DNA of 64,000 bases from contig NZ_JACHJC010000001.1 in the NCBI RefSeq assembly GCF_014203425.1, positions 3,560,001 to 3,624,000 on the forward strand, given 5' to 3'. Each line of letters begins with the position of its first letter. The stretch's first letter is position 1. This document shows, piece after piece, positions 1 through 9,000 of the stretch. The notes under the pieces are model-generated. The model did not search any database, was not told the DNA's origin, and was given only the letters and a program-made list of their open reading frames with translations. A program made the translations under genes and the position numbers. The DNA comes from Micromonospora echinospora. Lineage in GTDB: Bacteria; Actinomycetota; Actinomycetes; Mycobacteriales; Micromonosporaceae.

Positions 1-3000
1 GGGCCCGCCGCAGGTGCGGGATGCGGTCGCTGAGGTCGACGTGGGTGGTGACGCCGCCGATGCCGAGCGACCGCTGCGGTCCGGGCCGGAACGCTGGTTG
101 TTCCCTGTCGTCCGGGGTGCCGGGGTCGGCCGTGGCCTCGTCCTGCCGCTGCTGTTCCTGCCGGACGATGTCGCGTTCGCGCTGCTGGTGCTCGGCCTGC
201 GCGGCCCGCTGGCGTTCCTGCGCCTGAAGCAGCGCCTGCGTGGCCTCGTCGTGCGTCGCGGTCAGCTCCGCGAGCTCGCGCCGGTGCCGCTCCTCCTGCG
301 CGGCGAAGGACTGGTCGACGAGCCGCCGCTCCGCCTCGCCGACGGCGCGGCGCCGGCGCACCCGGTCGACGTAGTCGGAGGCGTCGCGGCGTTCGGTGTG
401 CTGCCGCCGCAGCAGTTCCCCACGCTCAGTGGCCTGTGCCCGTGCCATGCGGGCGCGCTGCTCGCGCTGGTCGGCGCGTACCGTCTCGGCGTTCTCGGCG
501 TGTCGCAGCTGCAGCCGCACGTCGGCGCTCTGGTGCCGGCGGGCCCGGTCGCGGTCCTGGAGCCGCTTCAGCTCCGTCGGTGTCATCCGCATGACCACAG
601 CGCCCGGCAGGGTGAGCCGCCGGCCGGCGCGGCGGGCCGGGGAGGCGGGCCAGAGGCCCAGCGGAAGCAGGTTGGTGTCGTGCCGTGCCTCGGCGACCAC
701 CTCCGCCTCCACGTCGACCCGCACCAGCAGCTCGCGTTCGGGCCGGCCGCCGACGCGCAGCTTGGAGATGCCCGAGACGCTGCGCTCGCTGATCCGGCCC
801 CAGGCGCGCCGCCACGGCGTGACGGACAGGACGACGGCGCCCGCCGGCCGGCCGGTGCTGCCGCCGTGGTCGGCGGATGGGCCGCTTACCGTGGCGACGC
901 CGGTGGCGGAGAGGCTCAGCTCGACCGAGCGGCCGTGCGTGGTCTTGCGGGCGGTGCCGCTGGCGAAGGTCCGCTTGATCCGGCCGAACTCGTCCGCGTC
1001 GTCGAGCACCACCGGGTTCGTCGGCCGCAGCCGTACCCGCACGTCGGCGCGGGCGTCCGCGGCCCGGCGGCCGTGCCACAGGTTGCTCAGCGCCAGCGGG
1101 CGGCTGAACAGCTCGGCGTCACCGGTGAGGCGCTCCGGCGACAGCTCGTCGGCGACGACAGTGGAGATCCGGCCGTCCTCGACGGTGTAGATGTCGTCGC
1201 CGCTGGCCTCGTGGAGCGTGTCGACCACGGCGTCCTGCAGCCGGCCGGCGCCGACGAAGGACTCCACCCGGCGCCCGTCGAGGTCGTGCGGGCCGCCGGT
1301 CATCCGGCTCAGCGGGGGCGGGTACGCGATGGTCTGCTCGTCCCGTGCGGCGGGGCCGGGATCGGGATCGGGGCGCTGCCGGGAGACCCGCGTCTCGGGG
1401 ACGAGCATGCGCACGTCGAGGCGGTGGGTGCGGGGGCGCTGCTCGGACGTCGCGACGACGGTGGGCACGTCCCGGCCGTACGCCCCGACGGACAGCTGCC
1501 GGCCCGCCTGGTTGACCCGCACGCTCGACCGGGCCGTGACGGTGAGGTCGAGGGTGGCGGCGAACTCGCGCAGCCGTACGCCGGTGGGCTTGCCCTCGCC
1601 GTCGAGCGCCGGTCCGTGGCTGCTCTCGGCGGCCTGCCGGCCGGTGATCGCGCTCTCGTCGGTGGCGCTCCAGGTGACGGCGGCGCGGGGGCCGCCGAGC
1701 ATCGCCGAGGCGGCCTGGCCGAGCGGGCCGAGGATGCGGGGCTCCAGGCTGATCTCGGCTGACTTGCTGCTGTCGCGCCCGCTGGTCACTGTGGACCGGG
1801 CGTCCCGTTTGGCATCGGTGCCGATCTTCTCGCGGTCGAGCAGGTCGCCGTCGGACACGTCGCGCAGGGTGCCCCGGATGGTCACCACCGTGACGTGGTC
1901 GTGGAACGTGCCGGTGCGGATCAGCGGGATCTTCAGCCCGGGCCCGACGATCCGGTCCGCCAGGTGGCGCAGCTGGTCGGGGGAGAGCTGGGTACGCAGG
2001 TCCGCGTCGCGGCTCAGCGCCGCCTGCAGTTGCGGGGTCAGCCCATCGGCGAGCCGCGGGTCGTCGAAGTGCCGCAGCATCTCGTCCCGGGTGGCCAGGC
2101 GGAACCGGTCGTGACCGGGCACCGACCGCACCGCCTCGGCGACCGTCTCGTAGAGCCCCCGGTCGCCGAACCGGGTCAGGTGCGCGCCGCCGAACGACTC
2201 GCCCCGCTCGATGCGGGCCGGCGCGAAGTGGGTCCGGGCGACGCCGCGCCGTCCGTGCCATTCCCGGCCGCCCGGGTCGAGGGCGGTGCCCGGCAGCCGG
2301 TCCCGGGTGGTCCACTGAAGGGCCTCGACGGAACCGGCCAGCATCCGCGGCTCGCGGCCCAGGACGCGCACCTGGACGCCGTACTCGACGCGGTACCGGA
2401 TGCCGGGGGCGGTGCCCGTCACGGTCTGCTTGGCACCGGTCCGCTCGGTGACCGTCCGGCTGACGCCGGCCTCCCGGCTGCCGCCGACCCGGGGCGCGAC
2501 GACCAGGCTGAGCGGCCCCGCGTCCAGGCCGGGGCCGGCGGTGGCCCAGCCGCCCCACAGCCGCTTGGCGGTGGCGCCGGCGCTGCTCTCGGCCGCGAGC
2601 GCGGACGTGTCGACGTGGGCGGTCCCGTCGACGCTCTCCACCTGCTCGATGCGGCGGGCGACCAGGCGGACCTCGACCTGCTGGCTGCGGCCCGGGAAGA
2701 AGCGCCGCCAGCCCGTACGCGCGCCGCGCGGCAGCGAACCGGACCGGACCCAGCCGTCGTGCCGGTTCGCCGGGTCGGTGACGACCGTCGTCGGCAACGT
2801 GCCGGCGAACGCCGCGTCGCTGAGCAGCTTCTGCACGGCCGGCCGGCCGGGCGCGCCGATGCGGACCACGTCGGCCATGCCGTCCTCGGCGAGGATCGCC
2901 TCTACCTGCTCGAAGAACGTGGCGCCCGGATCGGCCGGGCGGCTGCGTACGCTCTCCACCGCGAACCGGGCCGGGACCGGTCCGTCGAGCGCCGGGTCCG

Positions 3001-6000
3001 CGGCGGACGTCGCGGTCGTACCGACCGGGCGCAACCCGGTCGGTACGGCGAGAGCGACGGTGCCGGCGGCCTGGACCGGTCCGGTGTCGGGGCGGCCGGG
3101 CCGGACGAGCCGGGCGACGAAGCGGACCGGCACGCTCACCTCGGCCATGTCGGTGACCTTGACAGTGGTGGTGGACGTGTAGGTGCCCTTGTGGGCGGTG
3201 GAGTGTTCGGTGGTGGGCGCCGTCGGTACCGAGCCGCCCACGCCGACGACGACGCCCGGCAGCGCGGTCACAGTCACCTTCGGCTCGACGTGCCGGTCAC
3301 GGTTGTGCCGCAGCGTGTGGGTGAGGTTCTCCCGGGTCCTGGTGGTGACCTTGCGCGGATCGTCGTGAAGCCGGTCGACTGTCAGCCGGTCCCAGTCGAG
3401 GACGGCGGTCACCACCAGTTCGGCGGGGCGGCCGCCGACGGTGACCGGGTAGGGGCGGCCCGCGCCGAGGAACTGGTCGATGTCGTCGCGGCTGTCGGCC
3501 TCCACCGCGGCGACGACGTCGGCCGGCAGGCGGGGGTCGAGGGTCCGCAGCGCCGCGCCGAGCGCCGCGTCCCGGGTGGCCCGTAGCTGCTCGGCGATGC
3601 CGAGGGTGTGGCTGTCCCGCAGGTAGGTGGGCAGGTGACGGCGTACCGCCTCGGGTGACGGCAGCGCCACCTCGCCCTCGGTGGTCAGCGCCGTGCCGAT
3701 CTCCTCGGCGGCCTCGCCCTGGGCCGCCTCGCCCGTTGTGGCCGCGTCGGTCCCGGTCTCCGGTGGCGAGAACGGCGCCAGTCCCGCCGGTCCGGTCTCC
3801 ACCAGCAGGTCGGCGGGCGGCTCCAGGTCGGAGTCGGCGTCGTCCTGCGGCGTCGTCGCGTCCGGCGCGTCGGCCGGCGCCGGCGCGGGTGACGGGGGCC
3901 GGGGCGGCACGCCCAGCCGCTCGGCCAGGTCGTAGACGTCGTTGAGCCGTTCCTCCGACTCGGTCAGCGAGTCGTGGGCGTCGTCCATGTGCGACAGCGC
4001 GGCCGTGTGCGCCGCGTACGCGCCGGGCGCCCGGGACGCCACCTCGGCGACCAGGCGGTCGGCCCGGGCGGCGGCGTCGCGCCGGTCCCGCACCGCGGCC
4101 GGCAGGTCACCGAGCGGGGCCAACTCGGCGGTGATCCGGTCGAGGTCGGCCCGCCGTCGCGCGGTCGCGTTCACCGCCGGGTACGCCCGCAGCAGCGCGT
4201 CCGCGAGCGCCAGGTCCCGTCGCGGGCCGGGCGGGAGGCCGAGCGCCGCGGTGGCGTCGGCTGCCGCCCGGGCGGCCTGGTCCGCCCAGTGCCGGGTCTC
4301 CGCCCGCAGGACGGTGAGCTGGTCGTGCCGCTCTCGCAGGAACCGCAGGTCCTCGTCCGCGCGCGCCGCCGTCGTCTCGGCCCACGCGGCGTCGTCGCGC
4401 AGGTCGCGTACGGTGGCCACCTCGGCGGCCGAGGCGGCGAGCGAGGCGCGTACCCCGTCGTCCCGGTCGCGGATGTGCTCCTCGGTCCGTCCGGCGATCT
4501 CGCGCAGCCGCCCCGCGTCGGCCGTGTCCCCGGCGCGGGCCGCGGCGTCGACGCCGGCCCGCGCCAGCTTCGGCGCCTCGTCGGCGCGCTGGTCGAGCTG
4601 GAGCTGGCTCGCCGACAGGTCGGCCAGCCGGTTCGCCGCGTCGCGGTGCAGCCCAGCGGCGCGCCGGTACGTGGCGTCGGCCCGGGTGGCGTCGTCGAGG
4701 GCGGGCGCGAGCGCGTCGAGCGCCGGCCCGGTCCGGGCCTCGACCTCGGTGGCGTCGGACTGCGCCCAGGCGGCGAGCTGCGCGACGGACCGGGCCGTCC
4801 GATCGGCGTCGACCTGACCGACCGGGGTGTACGCGTCGAGGACGTGCGACAGCTCGGTGACGGTGAGCCGGCCGGGGTCGGTGGGCGACGCCTCGAACTC
4901 GACGAACCGGGTGTCCCCGGTCGGCGGGGTGAGAGCCTCGCCGTCCGGGCCGCGACTGTCGCTCCCGGTGACGATCGCATGTCCGGTCGGCCCGGCCCAC
5001 ACCACGCCGCCGGGCGCGATGATCCTCGTCCCGGGCAGCTCCCGGGCGAGCTGCGCGGCGAAGCCGTTGCTGCGGTCCGTGCCGCTGTCGCAGACGATCA
5101 GGACGATCGGGCGTCCCTCCCAGCGGTCGCGGTCCTGGCGGATGCGCGCGGCGAGCTGCGCCGGGGTGATCCGGGCCTCGCCGACCCGGATCGCGTCCGT
5201 CTCGCCGTGTCCGAACACGTGGTAGCGGTCGGGCCGGTCCGGGAAGTCCCGGGCGGTGGACCTGGTGGCGCGGTCGCCGGGCGCGGCGAACACCAGGCCG
5301 GAGTCGACGGCGCCGGCCACCGGCGGCGAGGCGGCGCCGCTTGTCGTGGCGCTCGTGGTCGCGGTGCCGGTCGGCGCGGTGGCGGTCGGCGCGAACGTGG
5401 CGAGGCCGGCCACGTCGTCGCCGAACATCCCGAAGTCACCGGACTCGCTGTCGCTGTCGTCGCCGGTGTCACTCGCCGCGGGCGGCGGCGGCACGTACGG
5501 CGCGTAGGTGACCCGGCCCCACGCATCGATCGTCCGGACCAGCGCCAGCCGGCCCTGCGGCCTGGCGCCGCGCACCGGGTACTCCCGGACCGGGCCGCCC
5601 GCCCCGTCGTGCACGGTGAGGTGCACCCGGGCGCCCCGGGCGGCGGCGAACTCGACCACGTCGTGCGCGTTGCCGATCCGCTGCCGTTCGGCGTCGCCGA
5701 TCGGGGTTCCGCGGCGCTGCGTGCCGGGGTCGGGTGCGAGGGCCGCCTTCACGAAGTGCCCGTTGTCGTACGGGCGCTGCTGCCGCATCGCCGCGGCGTC
5801 GTCCAGCACGATGGTGTCCCGGCCGGCCCGCAGGGTGTCGATCCGCAGGGTGTTCGCGTCGGCGCCCGGCAGCCCGGCGGCGATCGCGTCGTAGAGGGAG
5901 TCCGGCTGCCGGCTGAGCCCGCCACGATCGGCGATGGCGGTGGCGGCGGCGAACTCCTGCTGGATGGTCCCGGAGTCGTTGGACGTGGCGACCAGGTGCG

Positions 6001-9000
6001 CGGCGACGAGGCGCTGGCTGGTGGGCAGGCCCACGGTCCGGGCCGGCTTCGACGGGTCCAGGTCGGGGTCGACCGTGACCTCGCCGCTCGGCTCCGGCGC
6101 GGGACCCGCCCCGGGCGGCGGCAGCGAGACGGTGGTGACGAGCCGGTTGTGCGGCTGCGCGCCGAGCTGCTGGAGCTGCTCCGGCGTCAGCGACTCCTGC
6201 CACGTCCTCGGCGGCTCGCCCGGGGCGCGCGTCACCCCCGCGCGGCGGGGCACCACGTCGGTGGGGGCGGCGAACGGCTTGCCGGCGGCGATGCCGGGCT
6301 TGCGCAGCTCGGCCCGGTACTCCTTGAAGCCGGTGCCCTCGGTGTAGAACAGCTGCCGGTTGGCGTTCGTGGGCACGGCGTGCGACTGGGGCAGGAAGTT
6401 GCCGGCGGCGAAGTCGGCCGCCAGCCGGGACAGGTCGGTGGGCGTGGCGGCGCCCACGAAGTCCGTCATGAACCCCAGGTCGCGGTCGGGGTGCCTGTTG
6501 TTCTGCGACTCGACCTGGACGTCTGTGGTGAGGACGTCCGGGGGCAGGTCGGCCGGCGTCGCCGCGCCGTGGGCGACGGCCAGCTCGTCGCCGTACGCCT
6601 GGTGCAGGCTCTCGGCCAGCAGGAGGAACTCGGCGCCCGCGTCACCGAACCGGACCTCGGGCCGGCCGAGGACGAGCAGGCCGTCGACGAAGAGGTTCGG
6701 CTCCGGCGAGTACGGGAGCATGGGGTGGACGGTGGCCTGCCGGTCCCGGGAGCGCATGTCCTCGTCCACGGCCGTGGCGAAGTCCCGGACGAACGTGTCC
6801 TGCCCGGCCCGGGTGGCGAGCTTGCCGAGCCCGCCGTGGACGGCGGCCAGCTTCTGTCGCTCGATCCCGAGTTCCCTGCGCGCCTCCTTGTCGTCGCGCG
6901 TGGCGAGTTCGGCGATCCTCGCCTCGTGGTCGCGGGCGCGTCGTTCCAGCCGTTCCCGGGTACGGCGGACCAGGTCCGCGGCGTCGCCGACGCGGTAGCC
7001 GCCGGAGATCATCAAGGGCCGGGCCGGGGAGTCGGTCTGCGGCCCGGTCGCCTCCGGATCGAACCGGGTCGCCCGGTTGATGCGGTCGAAGACGTGGGTG
7101 CCGTCGGCGATCGTACGGGCGCCCCCGTCGAAGTCCTGGATCGAGACGTACGGGTAGCGGCGGTCCGCGCCGTCCGGGCCGCCCTGCGCGAGACCCTGGA
7201 TCGCGGCCACCGTGTCGCTGTCGCGCAGCACCTGGTTGCGGGTGCGGCCGTACGGGAACTTGTCGTTCTTCGTGCCGACCGCGTAGCCGTTCACCGCCAC
7301 CGGCACGTCGAGGCTCTCGGCGAGCCGGGCCGCCCGGGCGACCGCGTCCCGGAACGCCAGGTCCGGCACCTCGGCGGTGGTGTTGACGCCGAAGACGAAC
7401 GCGACCCGGGTGCCCGGGGCGAGGCCCTCGGTGACGGCCCGGACCACCTCGGGGATCTGGTCGACGTCGGCGGCCGGGAGCATCGAGTTGACGACGAACC
7501 CGATCGGCGCCGCCTCGTTCTTGAGGTCGATCGTCGCCTGCCGGTAGTTGCCCGGGTTGACGTCGCGGGTGTGCCCGGCCAGCTCGTCGAACCGCGCGTT
7601 GCGGCCGCCGGCCACCCGTACCGGCTCGAACCGGGACGGCCGGGTCCGGGGCGGCAACGCGCCGCGATCGGGCGAGAGGACGTCGTGCCGCGGGCCGGCG
7701 ATCTGGGTGGCGGAGGCGGCCGACGCCGGTGCCTGCACTTCCGGCGACGGCGGCATGCCGGGCGGCGGTGGGGCCGGGGCGCGGGACGGGACCTGCGGGT
7801 TCGGGTGCGGGTCCGGCGCCTGATCCCGCGGCGCACGCGGGACCGGCAGCTCCCGCACCGGGCCCGCGGTCAGCGCCGCGTCGTGGATCGTCGCCAGGTC
7901 CTGGGCGGTGAGATAGGCGGTCGGCCCGGTCGAGGCCGCGGCCTGCTCCGACGACGTCGGCAGGGCGTCGACGTCGAGCCCCATCACGCCCGGGCGGTCC
8001 ACCGTGGTCAGCAGGTGTTCGGCGGCCTGGTGTCCCTCCTTGGCGCCGAGGTAGTGCATCACCTCGTGCACCATCACGCTGAGGCGGTCACCGGTGTTCC
8101 ACAGATGCTGGTCGGTGCGCACACCGGTCTCGGAGGTCACCTCGACCGGCGGGTTGCGGCGCGGATCGGCCTGCCAGTCGCGGGTCATGCCGTCGCGCCA
8201 CGGCGGCGTGTCGACCACGAGGTCGATGTGCAGCAGCCGCCCGTCGGGCAGCGTGTGCCGGCCGTTGACCATCTCGTCGAGGGTGTGTTGCACGGCGTCT
8301 GCGAAGTCCCGCAGCTCCTGCGGGGACATCTGGTCGTTCTTCGACACCAGATCCAGGTGTACGTCGAACGACCGGTGGTCGCGTCCGTCGGCGGTGAACT
8401 CCCGCGTGGTGAAGTCAATGGTCGTGATCTCGCCGCGCAGCAGGTGCGTGCCGGGTACGACGGTGTCCTTCCACGGGACGTACCGCTCGGTGCGCAGCCG
8501 CTTCGGTTCCGCGTCCGCCTTCGCCCGCTGGAACTGCGGGCTCGGCGTGGCCCGCACGGGTGCTCCGGCATACGGGGTGGCAGCACCGTCCCGAGGGCTG
8601 TCCCGGGTCTGCTCAGGGGTGACGGGCTGAGCCGTTCCCGGGTCGCCGGTCTGGTCCGGGTCGGGCTGGGAACTGGCCTGCGCAGGGTCGGTGCGGTCCG
8701 CGTCCACCGGGGCGTGGACGGTCGTCGAACCGTCAGTGGTGGCCGCCGGACCGGTCATTGGACCGTTCGTGGTGGCCGCCGGATCGTCCGGTGTGGACGC
8801 CGCCGTCGCCGGTGCCAGGGTGGCGGGCGCGTCGATGCCCACTGTGGAACCGGTCGCCGGGGTTACGCCGACCGCCGGTACCTCGACCGAGACGCCGCCC
8901 GCCAGCCCTTGCGCCGGTGGCAGCACAGGGGTGGAACCGGTGCTGCCGGGCCGCCCCGGCGCGGGCGTAGCCGCCGACGGCGAACTCGACGACGACGTAC

